A stretch of 43,649 nt of DNA from Pseudomonadota bacterium (GCA_021821885.1 JAKARO010000014.1:1-43649), one strand, 5' to 3'; shown: positions 16,033 to 24,872, counted from the first letter of the stretch. The notes: generated by a model not told the origin, from the letters alone. Numbers and translations: made by a program.

Positions 16033-17505
16033 ATGAGCTATGTGGATCTGCGGGCCTTTATGGCCGATCTCGAGACCCGCGGCTGGCTGCGCCGCATCGG
16101 CCAGTGCGTTTCGCCCGTGCTGGAAATGACGGAGATCTGCGACCGCAGTCTCCGCCGTGGCGGGCCAGCCATCCTCTTTGAAAATCCTGCCGGATTCCGG
16201 GTCCCTGTGCTGGGCAACCTTTTTGGCACAACGCAGCGGGTGGCGCTCGGCATGGGAGGCGAATCGCTTGACGACCTCCGGGAAATTGGCCGGCTGCTGG
16301 CCTATCTCAGGGAACCTGAGCCCCCGAAGGGGCTGAGGGATCTGTGGGACCGTCTGCCCACCCTGCGGAAAATCCTGCATATGGCGCCGAGGGTGCTGGC
16401 GCGGCCACCCTGCCAGGAAGTGGTGCTGGAGGGAAATGAAATTGACCTCGGCCAGTGGCCGGTACAGACCTGCTGGCCAGAAGATGCGGGCCCCCTGGTG
16501 ACGTGGGGGCTTACCATCACCCGGGGGCCTCTCAAGAAGCGCTCCAACATGGGGATCTACCGCCAGCAGGTCATTGGGCGCAACCGGCTGATCATGCGCT
16601 GGCTGGCCCACCGCGGAGGGGCCCAGGACCTGCGGGAATTCCAGAAGGCCGAGCCGGGAAAACCCTTCCCGGTAGCCGTGGCGCTTGGCGCCGATCCGGC
16701 GACCATTCTGGCTGCTGTCATCCCGATCCCGGATACTCTTTCCGAACACCAGTTTGCGGGACTTCTGCGGGGATCAAGAACGGATCTCGCCAATGCCATC
16801 GGGGTTCCCCTGCAGGTCCCGGCGCGGGCGGAGATGGTTCTGGAAGGGCATATCTACCCCGGGGATTTCGCCCTGGAAGGACCTTTTGGGGATCACACGG
16901 GGTATTATAACGAGACCGAACGTTTCCCGGTCCTGACGGTTGAGCGTCTTACCCATCGTACGGATCCCATCTACCATAGTACCTATACGGGCCGCCCACC
17001 GGACGAGCCAGCCATTCTGGGCGAAGCGCTGAATGAGGTGTTTGTGCCGCTTCTCCAGAAACAGTATCCTGAAATCGCCGATTTCTATCTGCCCCCGGAA
17101 GGCTGCTCCTACCGTCTCGCTGTGGTGAGCATCCGCAAGGGATATCCTGGACATGCCAGACGGGTCATGTTCGGGATATGGGGTTTCCTGCGCCAGTTCA
17201 TGTATACCAAATTCATCGTCGTCGTAGATGAGGACATCGATGCCCGGAACTGGAAAGACGTGATCTGGGCCATGACCACACGGATGGATCCGGTTCGGGA
17301 TATCCTCACGGTGGAGAACACCCCTATCGACTATCTGGATTTTGCCTCTCCGGTAGCCGGTCTGGGGGGGAAAATCGGTTTTGATGCCACCAATAAACTG
17401 CCAGGAGAAACGGGACGGGAGTGGGGGAGACCGATCCACATGGATGCGGCTGTCCAGAACCGTGTGGACAGTATTCTCGCTTCCCTGGAAAAGCCCCTGT
17501 TCTGA
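16033..17505 (+). CDS. ubiD: 4-hydroxy-3-polyprenylbenzoate decarboxylase
   Basis: A 490-residue prenylated-FMN decarboxylase of ubiquinone synthesis, close in length to E. coli UbiD (497). The N-terminus [65 protein letters not shown] and [14 protein letters not shown] (with the prFMN-site glutamate) are all characteristic, as is the C-terminal [20 protein letters not shown] with metal/FMN contacts. It needs the prenyltransferase UbiX, which is not in this window. It is the third gene after SCP2 and the PhnD-like protein. The ATG has no evident SD; see the possible -10 just upstream. Its stop lies 15 bp before a tRNA-Gly fragment. Confidence 0.97.
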   Translation: MSYVDLRAFMADLETRGWLRRIGQCVSPVLEMTEICDRSLRRGGPAILFENPAGFRVPVLGNLFGTTQRVALGMGGESLDDLREIGRLLAYLREPEPPKGLRDLWDRLPTLRKILHMAPRVLARPPCQEVVLEGNEIDLGQWPVQTCWPEDAGPLVTWGLTITRGPLKKRSNMGIYRQQVIGRNRLIMRWLAHRGGAQDLREFQKAEPGKPFPVAVALGADPATILAAVIPIPDTLSEHQFAGLLRGSRTDLANAIGVPLQVPARAEMVLEGHIYPGDFALEGPFGDHTGYYNETERFPVLTVERLTHRTDPIYHSTYTGRPPDEPAILGEALNEVFVPLLQKQYPEIADFYLPPEGCSYRLAVVSIRKGYPGHARRVMFGIWGFLRQFMYTKFIVVVDEDIDARNWKDVIWAMTTRMDPVRDILTVENTPIDYLDFASPVAGLGGKIGFDATNKLPGETGREWGRPIHMDAAVQNRVDSILASLEKPLF

Positions 17506-17520
17506 TGGGCGCTGTACAAC

Positions 17521-17566
17521 TGGAGCGGGTGATGGGAATCGAACCCACGTCATGAGCTTGGGAAGC
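17521..17566 (-). repeat. 46-bp duplicate of the tRNA-Gly 3' end (att-like)
   Basis: These 46 bp are identical to 17807-17852, the 3' part of the tRNA-Gly gene from CCA through the T arm, variable loop and anticodon loop. Homology stops within the anticodon stem and the 5' half of the tRNA is missing, so this is not a functional tRNA. A same-orientation copy downstream of a tRNA 3' end is the usual scar of a tyrosine-recombinase element. Confidence 0.9.
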
Positions 17567-17806
17567 CCATTATTTTACAACACATGGCAATGATTTATAT
17601 ATGTTAAGTCCGTCATGAAACAGGGCATGGGGCACTCATGGGACAGTAATCGGGCAAGAAAGCCTGCCCCGTTCGCTTCCAAAAATCAGCATATATGGTT
17701 ATTGTTCATTACAAGTGGTTGCGATTGTTTGCGGTCTAGTGTCCCGCCAGTGTCCTACGGGCAAAGAAAAAGGGCCCAGCCGTGAAGCTAAACCCTTGAA
17801 ATTAAA
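17567..17806. other. 240-bp segment between the tRNA-Gly direct repeats
   Basis: No gene is visible. The segment is more AT-rich than its surroundings in its first half and contains repeated GTCCC-type motifs near 17740-17757. If the flanking repeats are att sites, this is what remains of an excised or decayed integrated element. No integrase frame survives. Confidence 0.5.
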
Positions 17807-17880
17807 TGGAGCGGGTGATGGGAATCGAACCCACGTCATGAGCTTGGGAAGCTCAGGTTCTGCCATTGAACTACACCCGC
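17807..17880 (-). tRNA. tRNA-Gly (anticodon CCC)
   Basis: On the minus strand the acceptor GCGGGTG pairs with CACCCGC, the D arm is GTTC/GAAC, the anticodon stem TGAGC/GCTCA closes TTCCCAA (anticodon CCC), and the T arm loop is TTCGATT. CCA is encoded. At 74 nt it is complete, and its 3' end is the source of the repeat at 17521-17566. Confidence 0.96.
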
Positions 17881-17889
17881 ATTTGAACG

Positions 17890-17918
17890 ATTCTATGCAG
17901 ATCCCGCTGCAATGGCAA
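17890..17918 (-). promoter_or_regulatory. Sigma70-type promoter of tRNA-Gly
   Basis: On the minus strand TTGCCA (17913-17918) and TAGAAT (17890-17895) are 17 bp apart and end 9 bp before the tRNA, the same layout as at tRNA-Leu. Confidence 0.6.
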
Positions 17919-17989
17919 GGCAGGGCCGGAGCCTCGGCGGACTGACAGGGGACGCCCCCCACCGGCATTCGCTAACTAAAGGAACGAAG

Positions 17990-18292
17990 ATGGAAGGTTT
18001 ACCCACCCGAGAAGAGGACATCGAACAGGCTTCACGCTCCCTGAAAGCCATGGCACATCCGTTGCGGCTCAAGGTGCTGTGTGTCCTGGGCTCAGAAGAA
18101 ATGAGCGTGCAGGACATCGTTTCAGCTGTCGGGACCACGCAGAGCAATATTTCCCAGCATCTTGCCATCCTGAGGGAAAAGGACATTCTCAAGGCCCGGA
18201 AGGACGCGAACAAGGTCTACTACCGGGTGGGCGATCCCCGGACGCTGCGGCTGATTTCCATGATGAGCGAGGTATTCTGCTCCATCCGGTAG
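17990..18292 (+). CDS. ArsR-family regulator with SqrR/BigR-like cysteine pair
   Basis: A 100-residue winged-helix regulator. The helix-turn-helix is VQDIVSAVGTTQSNISQHLA followed by ILREKDILKARK and the wing NKVYYRVGDP. It has only two cysteines, C31 (LKVLCVLG) and C97 (SEVFCSIR), 66 residues apart. From memory, the persulfide sensors SqrR (C41/C107) and BigR (C42/C108) have the same spacing; persulfides link the pair as a tetrasulfide and release DNA. The CxC of arsenic or cadmium ArsR sensors is absent. The start at 17990 follows AAAGGA at about 8 bp. It precedes the pump and sulfur-carrier operon by 131 bp, and that gap contains a promoter with an overlapping palindrome. Persulfide sensing is inferred. 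Confidence 0.92.
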   Translation: MEGLPTREEDIEQASRSLKAMAHPLRLKVLCVLGSEEMSVQDIVSAVGTTQSNISQHLAILREKDILKARKDANKVYYRVGDPRTLRLISMMSEVFCSIR

Positions 18293-18308
18293 AAAGGGCA
18301 TCCATATG

Positions 18309-18338
18309 TTGAATTTTATTATTATTTAATAATATAAT
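18309..18338 (+). promoter_or_regulatory. Promoter and candidate ArsR operator of the tolC-RND-rhodanese operon
   Basis: TTGAAT (18309-18314) and a consensus TATAAT (18333-18338) are 18 bp apart. The spacer and -10 start are covered by a palindrome with 7-bp arms around one T, TATTATT-T-AATAATA (18320-18334), in a strikingly AT-rich island in a GC-rich genome. A repressor bound here would block RNA polymerase. No similar site is seen upstream of arsR itself. Confidence 0.75.
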
Positions 18339-18423
18339 TTAAAATAAACTTGTGAGGCGCTATCCGGCGCCCTCAGTGAGGTGCACAAGCTTTCTGGATG
18401 TCAAGCCGGCGAGGAGAAACTGC

Positions 18424-19851
18424 ATGGGCTGCCGTCAACGCCATCGCTATCCATCTGCCATCCTGCTGTCCGCCCTGCTGGCATCGCTCTCCGCGAGTAC
18501 TGCGGCTGCCCTCGGTTTCCCAGCCTGTGTACAGGACGCCCTCCGCCAGAACCCCGCAATGCTCCTGGCGCGGGCCAAGATGGCTGAAGCCAGGGGACAG
18601 GCGTCATCCGCCGAGGGGCGCCTTCTACCGAGGCTTTCCGGCAGCTTTTCTGCCATCCAGTCCAATAATCCCCTGACGGTTTTGGGGATGAAACTGTCCC
18701 AGAGATCTGCTACGTTCAAGGATTTTGGCGCCGGAGCATTTTCCGGACCGGCCACGCTGGGAACGGCACCCGGCAATCTTGACCACCCCCATGCGTATCA
18801 CAACCTTGGAACCCAGCTGCAGCTTGCCATTCCCATCTGGGATGGAGGCGCTGTCCGCAGCGGAATCGACGAGACAAGGGCCATGCTGCGTGCCGCCAGG
18901 AGCGGAAACATCCTCGCCCGCCAGCAGCTGGTTTTTTCGCTACTTGAAGCCTACGACGGCGTGATTGCTGCCCGGTCACAGGTCCGGGTGGCTCTCAAGG
19001 ACCGGTCTGCAGACGCCGCCAGTGTAAAAACCACGGAGCAGCTGTTCCGGCGGGGCGTGGTGCTGCGAAGTGATCTTCTCGCCGCCAGAGTGCATGCGGA
19101 AGAAGCAGGGCTCGGAGTCCAGCAAGCCCGGAATGCACTGGCCAATGCCCTGGACAACCTGGAAATCCTGATAGGCTGGAACCGGCCTGTTCCCCCGTCT
19201 GTCGGCAAGCCGGTTCTTCCGGAAATGCCATCCGGGAACATCGCCGCCCTGGAAAAGGAAGGCCTCTTCAGGAATCCGGGCATCCGGGCCCTGCAGCAGA
19301 AGGTTCTTGCCGCCCGTGCAGGTGTAGCCATGGCTAGGGCTTCCTACATGCCTCATGTCAATGGTGTGGTGAAGCAGGAATGGAATGGCACTTCTCTGGG
19401 AAATGGCGCTCCCTCCTATACGCTGGGTGGACAGATTACCTGGGATGCCCTGGATTTTTCCCGGGGGGGGCAGGTCGATGCCGCCCATGCAAAAGTGGAA
19501 GAACTACTGGCCCGCCTTCGGCAGGCCCAGGACCGCCTGCGTCTCCAGATAGCTGAAGCGGCACGGGCGGCACGCGTGGCCGCGCATCAGGCCCGCATCC
19601 GGGAACTGGCACTGGAGCAGAGCAGGGAAGCGCAGCGTCTCCTGCGTCTCCGGTATGAAAACGGGATTGAAACCCTGACCGGCCTACTTCAGGGACAGGC
19701 GGAACTGGATCATGCCCGCAGCGCTGTCGTCGAGGCACGCTATGAAGAGGCCGTCCGCCGTGGGGCGCTACTGTTCGCACTCGGCCGCATGGAACTGGCG
19801 GATATGCCGGCTCCGGCCCGCTCTGCCGGAAGCGCAGGAGAACAATCATGA
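18424..19851 (+). CDS. TolC-family outer-membrane efflux protein
   Basis: A 475-residue outer-membrane factor. It starts with a signal peptide (basic RQRHR, then hydrophobic AILLSALLASLSAS, cleavage near AAA-LG), followed by the duplicated coiled-coil/beta pattern of TolC-type channels: ALRQNPAMLLARAKMAEARG in the first half and GLFRNPGIRALQQKVLAARAG in the second. The start at 18424 is preceded by GAGGAG; the GTG at 18352 is open but would lack a leader. It forms the exit duct for the RND pump encoded two genes downstream. Its stop overlaps the adaptor ATG by 4 bp. A run of eight G near 19460 leaves the frame intact. Confidence 0.93.
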   Translation: MGCRQRHRYPSAILLSALLASLSASTAAALGFPACVQDALRQNPAMLLARAKMAEARGQASSAEGRLLPRLSGSFSAIQSNNPLTVLGMKLSQRSATFKDFGAGAFSGPATLGTAPGNLDHPHAYHNLGTQLQLAIPIWDGGAVRSGIDETRAMLRAARSGNILARQQLVFSLLEAYDGVIAARSQVRVALKDRSADAASVKTTEQLFRRGVVLRSDLLAARVHAEEAGLGVQQARNALANALDNLEILIGWNRPVPPSVGKPVLPEMPSGNIAALEKEGLFRNPGIRALQQKVLAARAGVAMARASYMPHVNGVVKQEWNGTSLGNGAPSYTLGGQITWDALDFSRGGQVDAAHAKVEELLARLRQAQDRLRLQIAEAARAARVAAHQARIRELALEQSREAQRLLRLRYENGIETLTGLLQGQAELDHARSAVVEARYEEAVRRGALLFALGRMELADMPAPARSAGSAGEQS

Positions 19852-20942
19852 AAATTTGGATGGCCCGTACAGGATGGTTTCTGGTATCAGGCATGGCGCT
19901 GTCCATGGCCGCGTGCAGCCATGCGCCAGATCAGTTGCCGGGGCGGCAGCCGGCGGGAAAGGCCGTCGTTGCCACGCTCCTGACCGTACAGGGAAGCAAG
20001 ACGGCCGGGTATGCCAGTCTTCCAGGTACCGTAGTGGCGAGCGAACAGGTCCAGATGGGTTCGAGATTGAGCGGTTATCTCCGGAAACTCCACGTCCGTG
20101 CGGGTCAGGCCGTGAAGATTGGACAGCTACTTTTTGAGGTGGATCCGGCTGGTGTGGATAGCCAGGTGCGCCAGACCCGGGCGGATCTGGCCCAGGCACA
20201 GGCCGCCTTTTCGGAGGCGCTGTCCGATTACCGGCGCTTCGGAAAGCTGTATGAGGCCAAGGCTATCCCCCGCCAGAAGTGGGACCAGGTCCGGTCCCGG
20301 TTTGCCATGGCTCGCGCCCGGGTGGCGGCGGCTATGGCCGGTGCTGCCAGTGCACTTTCGCAGCAGCGCTACGCCAGGGTTAGAGCCCCCTTTTCGGGCA
20401 TTGTTACCGCGAAGTTTATGCAGGATGGTGATCTGGCCGTTCCGGGCCGCCCGATTCTGGCCCTGGTCAATCCCGGACATCTTGAAGTGGAATGCAGTGT
20501 GGGTACCCGGCTTTTCGGTCTTCTGCATCCCGGGGAGCCGGTTTCGGTGGAAAGGGAAGGGAAAAGTATTACCGCTACCGTTCTGGACCTGGTTCCGGTT
20601 GCGGATCCCCTTACCCATACCCATCTGGTCAAGCTCGCCCTTCCGGGTACAGGCAACGGGTTTCCGGCAGGCAGTTTTGTCCGGGTACGGATTCCCTTTG
20701 GTGAACAGACGGAAATAACGGTCCCGGCCGGTGCACTTCTTGACCGTGCAGGCATTCCCGGGGTTTTTGTGGTAAATGGACATGGTGTTGCCCATTACCG
20801 CATGGTCCGTCCGGGGACCGCTAGTGGTGGCCGGGTCGTGATTCTTGCGGGCCTGAACCCTGGAGAACGGATCGTAGCCAGCAGCAAACCCGACATCAGC
20901 AATGGGGACCACGTTGTTTCTGGCAGGCCTTCCAATGGATGA
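19848..20942 (+). CDS. RND periplasmic adaptor (membrane fusion protein), lipoprotein
   Basis: A 364-residue adaptor with a lipoprotein-type signal (hydrophobic VSGMALSMAAC, C23 as lipidation site). Lipoyl/barrel-sandwich halves are visible at LSGYLRKLHVRAGQAVKIGQ and RVRAPFSGIVTAKFMQDGD, bracketing a coiled hairpin (RQTRADLAQAQAAFSEAL), then beta-barrel and membrane-proximal parts (VPAGALLDRAGIPGVFVV). It would bridge the inner-membrane pump and TolC. It overlaps tolC by 4 bp and the pump gene by 8 bp. No His-rich or metal-binding tail is present, which argues against a CusB-type heavy-metal adaptor. Confidence 0.93.
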   Translation: MKIWMARTGWFLVSGMALSMAACSHAPDQLPGRQPAGKAVVATLLTVQGSKTAGYASLPGTVVASEQVQMGSRLSGYLRKLHVRAGQAVKIGQLLFEVDPAGVDSQVRQTRADLAQAQAAFSEALSDYRRFGKLYEAKAIPRQKWDQVRSRFAMARARVAAAMAGAASALSQQRYARVRAPFSGIVTAKFMQDGDLAVPGRPILALVNPGHLEVECSVGTRLFGLLHPGEPVSVEREGKSITATVLDLVPVADPLTHTHLVKLALPGTGNGFPAGSFVRVRIPFGEQTEITVPAGALLDRAGIPGVFVVNGHGVAHYRMVRPGTASGGRVVILAGLNPGERIVASSKPDISNGDHVVSGRPSNG

Positions 20943-23900
20943 AGATGAATATGCCCCTTCCCTGAATCTGGCCGGGAAACTGGCCCGCGCATTCTACCGG
21001 TCCAAAATAACCGTGCTTGTCATGATGGCCATTGCCCTTTTCGGAATTCTGGCCGTTATGGTTACCCCACGGCTTTACAATCCGGAAATCATGGTTCCTG
21101 CGGCAGAAATTTTTGTCATGCGGCCGGGTTCCAGCAGTGGCGAAATTCAGGATCTCGTCATACGGCCCCTGGAATCCCTGATGGCATCCCTGCCTGGCGT
21201 AAACCATACCTATGGCTATGCGGTCAATGACATGGGCATTGTTACGGTAGAGTTTAAGGTAGGATCCAATGAGGAAAAGAGCCTGCTGGAAGTTTACAAC
21301 CAGCTGAGCCGGAACATGGACCGGATGCCTCCTGGCACCTCGCAGCCACTCGTCAAATCCATTGGCATTAATGACGTCCCCATCATGACGGTCAACCTGA
21401 GCTCTGCACGGATGAGCCCGATCCAGTTGCGCAGTGTGGCGGTGCGGGTGATGGACCAGCTGCAAAACGTTCCGGATGTCTCGAATGCGGAAGTGATCGG
21501 GGGAGCCCCCCTGGAAGCCAGCATCTGGCTGGATCCTGCAAAACTGGCGGCTTTCGGGCTGGGGCTGCAGGAAATCCGCAGGACGCTCGAGGCCAGCAAT
21601 ATTGTCCTGCCCGGAGGCCACCTGGTGCGCGGCAACCGGGAGACCCCGGTCCGTGTCTATGCTGCCCTGGACTCAGCCCATGCGCTGGAGAACGTCATTG
21701 TCGGCAGCCATGAAGGGCGGCCGATCTTCCTCCGTGATGTGGCACGGATCGAGATGGGGCCTGCAGAAAGCCGCACCGCGGTAACCAGCACCTTCGGGCC
21801 GGCCAGCCGTCGGGTCCTCCCGGCCGGCAGCAGCATGCCCTCCGTGACCATCACACTGGCCAAGCGTCCCGGCACCAATGCGGTGGCGGTTACCAGCGCC
21901 CTCCAGGAAAAACTGCACCGGCTCGAACTCGAGGCCATTCCCCAGGGAATCCATGTATCCATCACCCGGGATTATGGGGCTAGGGCAAACGGGGCGGTAT
22001 CTACCCTTTTTGAGCATCTCAGCATCGCCGTTGCCATCGTTGCCGCCATCCTGCTTTTATTTCTGGGCTGGCGGGAGGCAGGGATCGTCATCCTCACCGT
22101 CCCCCTGACGCTTGGGGTGGTTCTGGGGCTTGGGTGGATTCTGGGACAGACCATCAACCGTATTACCCTGTTTGCCCTGATCCTGTCGCTCGGACTGCTC
22201 GTGGATGGAGGGATTGTCGTCATTGAGAACATTCACCGCCATCTGGCCAGCAGTCATGGTCCGCTCCCTTTTGCCGAGCGGATCCTGCTTGCCACAAACG
22301 AGATTGGGAATCCGACAAACATTGCCACGCTGGCCGTGATCCTCGCCTTTGCGCCCATGGCCTTTGTCACCGGAATGATGGGACCATTCATGCTGCCCAT
22401 TCCCATTTTTGTTCCCATTGCCATGATCGCGTCCGTGCTGCTGGCCTATACGGTAGTCCCCTGGGGAGCCCACCGTTTCCTGGCCAGAAAGGCAGCCCAT
22501 TACCGGCAGATACCCCAAGGGCGGGAAGGAAAGGCTCGCGATGCCCTCCAGCGTGCCTATCTGCGGGTTTTTCAGCCCCTGCTCCAGTCGGGAAGGCGGC
22601 GCAGCCTGTTTTTCCTTGCCGTCATCATTCTGCTGCTGCTTTCTCTTCTCATGCCCCTGTGGCAGTTTGTCCGGCCCCAGGGTATGAACGGTCCCCTGAG
22701 CCCTTTCGGGGTCAATCTCAAAATGCTGCCCGAAGGCAATGTCAGTGATTTCATGATCCAGATCGATACCCCGGCCGGAACCGCCCTGGAAGAGACTGGA
22801 CGGGTAGCGCAGGCTGTGGGAGAGGTCCTGTCCAGGAACCGCTATGTCAGAAATTTTCAGACCTATCTTGGGCGGACGGCACCCGTGGATTTTGCGGGCC
22901 TTGTGCGGGGAGATCTCATGCGCCGCTCCAGCAGCCTTGCGCAGATCCAGGTCAATCTGGTACCGAGGGGAGACCGTCCAATGTCCCACAGGATTGCCGC
23001 TGCGGTATACCATGCCCTGAAGCCGGTACGGGCGCGTTTCCATGGGACGGTGATCAAGATTTTTGAGGTGCCCCCCGGACCACCCGTCCGGGCCCAGGTT
23101 GTGGCCGAACTGTATGGGCCCAGCTACCATAAGTTGCGCAAGCTGGCGGGCGGTGTGGAGGAATATTTCCGTCGGGTATACCACATGGTCAATGTGGACG
23201 ATTCGGTGACGGCCCCTATGGCGGAATACCGCGTCCATGTGGACCGCCAGAAGGCCCTCCTCGCCGGGGTGGCGCCCGCGCGAATTGCCAGGCTGGTACA
23301 CGACTGTATTGCCGGGTCCACTGTCGGAACCATGGATGTCCCGGGGAGCCGGGAGCCGGTTGACATCGTGCTGCGTCTTCCACCACAGGACCGCGCCTGG
23401 CGAAGCCAGATTCAGGATCTCCAGATCCGCAACGGGCAAGGCCGGGAAATCCCGCTCTCTTCCCTCGTCCAGATTGAGACGAGGGAAGCCGCCAAACCGG
23501 TCAATGACCGGGACCAGCACAGGGTGGTCTATGTAACGGGGGATCTGCTGGGTTCCAGCCCGGTATACGCGGTGCTGAGCCTCAACCGCTGGCTGGATGG
23601 CAGAACCCTTGACGGTGTCCGCCTGACGACAGGCAATCTGGGTTTTATGCCCGCCCAGCCTAGGGACATTACCCACTACCAGATTCTCTGGGGCGGGGAC
23701 ATGCGTCTGACCCTCGATGTATTCCGGGATCTTGGGGCGGCTTTCATCGTTGCCCTGGCGTGCATCTATCTCATGCTGGTGGCGTACTACCAGTCCTTTG
23801 TCATGCCGGTCATCGTCATGGGAGCCATTCCACTGACCCTCGTGGGAGTGTTTCCGGGACACTGGCTGCTGGGAACGCCTTTCAACGCGACTTCCATGAT

Positions 23901-24228
23901 TGGTGTGATTGCCCTCGCAGGAGTCGTTGTGCGGAATTCCCTGCTGCTTATCGATTTTATCGTCGAATACCGGAAAGAGGGGTATCCGCTGGAAGAGGCC
24001 GTTCTGGAAGCCGGCGCCGTCCGTTTCCGCCCCATACTGCTGACCGCACTTGCCATCATGCTGGGATCGGCAATCATGGTGACCGATCCTGTTTTTGGGG
24101 GGCTTGCCGTTTCCTTGATTTTCGGAACGTTCGCTTCCACCATGTTGACGCTGGTTGTCATTCCGCTGCTCTACTATCTCTGGGAGCGGCATCTTGAACG
24201 GAGAACACAAGGAGTATCCCGCGCATGA
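20935..24228 (+). CDS. RND-family efflux pump, inner-membrane permease
   Basis: A 1097-residue proton-driven RND transporter. The first helix follows ARAFYRSKITVLVMM; two large periplasmic loops separate TM1/TM2 and TM7/TM8. TM4 carries LILSLGLLVDGGIVVIENIHRH, with one acidic residue in the relay position, and TM10-12 show FNATSMIGVIALAGVVVRNS. The DGGIVVIEN motif differs from classic HAE1 pumps (DDAIVVVEN) and from the CusA/CzcA (HME) motif, so substrate class is open. The start at 20935 has AGG upstream and overlaps the adaptor; 20902 is an alternative without SD. The gene sits between tolC-MFP and thiol/sulfur carriers, joined by ATGA overlaps, which suggests a sulfur-related or thiol-reactive substrate. 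Confidence 0.95.
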   Translation: MDEDEYAPSLNLAGKLARAFYRSKITVLVMMAIALFGILAVMVTPRLYNPEIMVPAAEIFVMRPGSSSGEIQDLVIRPLESLMASLPGVNHTYGYAVNDMGIVTVEFKVGSNEEKSLLEVYNQLSRNMDRMPPGTSQPLVKSIGINDVPIMTVNLSSARMSPIQLRSVAVRVMDQLQNVPDVSNAEVIGGAPLEASIWLDPAKLAAFGLGLQEIRRTLEASNIVLPGGHLVRGNRETPVRVYAALDSAHALENVIVGSHEGRPIFLRDVARIEMGPAESRTAVTSTFGPASRRVLPAGSSMPSVTITLAKRPGTNAVAVTSALQEKLHRLELEAIPQGIHVSITRDYGARANGAVSTLFEHLSIAVAIVAAILLLFLGWREAGIVILTVPLTLGVVLGLGWILGQTINRITLFALILSLGLLVDGGIVVIENIHRHLASSHGPLPFAERILLATNEIGNPTNIATLAVILAFAPMAFVTGMMGPFMLPIPIFVPIAMIASVLLAYTVVPWGAHRFLARKAAHYRQIPQGREGKARDALQRAYLRVFQPLLQSGRRRSLFFLAVIILLLLSLLMPLWQFVRPQGMNGPLSPFGVNLKMLPEGNVSDFMIQIDTPAGTALEETGRVAQAVGEVLSRNRYVRNFQTYLGRTAPVDFAGLVRGDLMRRSSSLAQIQVNLVPRGDRPMSHRIAAAVYHALKPVRARFHGTVIKIFEVPPGPPVRAQVVAELYGPSYHKLRKLAGGVEEYFRRVYHMVNVDDSVTAPMAEYRVHVDRQKALLAGVAPARIARLVHDCIAGSTVGTMDVPGSREPVDIVLRLPPQDRAWRSQIQDLQIRNGQGREIPLSSLVQIETREAAKPVNDRDQHRVVYVTGDLLGSSPVYAVLSLNRWLDGRTLDGVRLTTGNLGFMPAQPRDITHYQILWGGDMRLTLDVFRDLGAAFIVALACIYLMLVAYYQSFVMPVIVMGAIPLTLVGVFPGHWLLGTPFNATSMIGVIALAGVVVRNSLLLIDFIVEYRKEGYPLEEAVLEAGAVRFRPILLTALAIMLGSAIMVTDPVFGGLAVSLIFGTFASTMLTLVVIPLLYYLWERHLERRTQGVSRA

Positions 24229-24446
24229 ATACGGAACGGATGGTAAGAATTATTGCCGGTACTTTTGTGCTGGTGAGTGTCCTTCTGGGGGCGCCGGCAA
24301 GTCCGGTTTTTGTAAGTCCATGGTTTCTGGCCTTTACCCTGTTTGTAGGTTTCAATCTCATGCAGAGCGGTTTCAGCTGTTTCTGCCCCCTCGAAAAAGT
24401 TCTGGCCAGAGTGGGTGTGCCCGATGTGCGTACCTGCAGGAAATAG
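24225..24446 (+). CDS. DUF2892 (YgaP C-terminal-like) small membrane protein
   Basis: A 73-residue inner-membrane protein with two hydrophobic segments (about 8-22 and 30-45). The end, GFNLMQSGFSCFCPLEKVLARVGV, is the DUF2892 signature; C52 and C54 flank a membrane edge and C71 is near the C-terminus. In E. coli YgaP and many sulfur operons this domain is fused or next to a rhodanese and is thought to place sulfur transfer at the membrane. Here it is a separate gene, overlapping the pump stop by 4 bp and followed 3 bp later by a rhodanese, i.e. a split YgaP-like pair. Confidence 0.88.
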   Translation: MNTERMVRIIAGTFVLVSVLLGAPASPVFVSPWFLAFTLFVGFNLMQSGFSCFCPLEKVLARVGVPDVRTCRK

Positions 24447-24449
24447 GCC

Positions 24450-24872
24450 ATGAGTGGACTGGAAGAATTTCTGTCGGCCAACTGGATGGTCCTGCTGGCC
24501 GCAGCAGCACTGGCAGTACTGGTCCTTCGGGGCCCTCTCAGCAGGAAGCTGTCGGGTATTGAGGAAATCGCGCCAGAAAAGGCGGTACAGCTGATCAACC
24601 AGCATGATGCACTGGTCATCGATGTCAGGGAACACCAGGAGTGGTCCGGTGGCCACCTTCCGGGCGCCCGCCATATTCCACTCGGTGACCTGCAGAAGTA
24701 CCTGAAGGATCTGGAAAACCACCGGGAGCGTCATGTCATCTGCCAGTGTGCCAGCGGCATGCGTTCGGCAAAGGCGGCTGGTGCGCTGCACAAGGCTGGC
24801 TTCGAGCGGGTATACAGTCTGCGGGGGGGGATCCAGGCATGGAAAGACGCCGGACTCCCGGTGGAGAAATGA
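24450..24872 (+). CDS. Membrane-anchored rhodanese
   Basis: A 140-residue protein with one N-terminal transmembrane segment (about residues 12-27) and a single rhodanese domain. IDVREHQEWSGGHLPGARHIPL is the typical core, and the active-site loop is C100-ASGMR-S with an extra C98. It should carry a persulfide on C100 and move sulfane sulfur between thiols, cyanide or protein acceptors at the membrane face. The positive-inside rule (LRGPLSRK after the helix) puts the domain in the cytoplasm. It is coupled to glutaredoxin by an ATGA overlap. Together with the DUF2892 protein it equals the two halves of YgaP. Confidence 0.94.
   Translation: MSGLEEFLSANWMVLLAAAALAVLVLRGPLSRKLSGIEEIAPEKAVQLINQHDALVIDVREHQEWSGGHLPGARHIPLGDLQKYLKDLENHRERHVICQCASGMRSAKAAGALHKAGFERVYSLRGGIQAWKDAGLPVEK

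Noticed and set aside
17521-17600. Second tRNA-Gly gene
   Set aside because: Only the 3' 46 bp are present; the 5' acceptor strand and D arm are absent.
19440-19480. Frameshift at the G8 run in tolC
   Set aside because: The reading frame stays open with normal TolC-family sequence on both sides.
22057-24210. Long open frame (717 codons) on the minus strand inside the RND gene
   Set aside because: It is antisense to a well-conserved RND protein and its translation is His/Gln/Gly-rich without family motifs; an artefact of GC-rich codon use.
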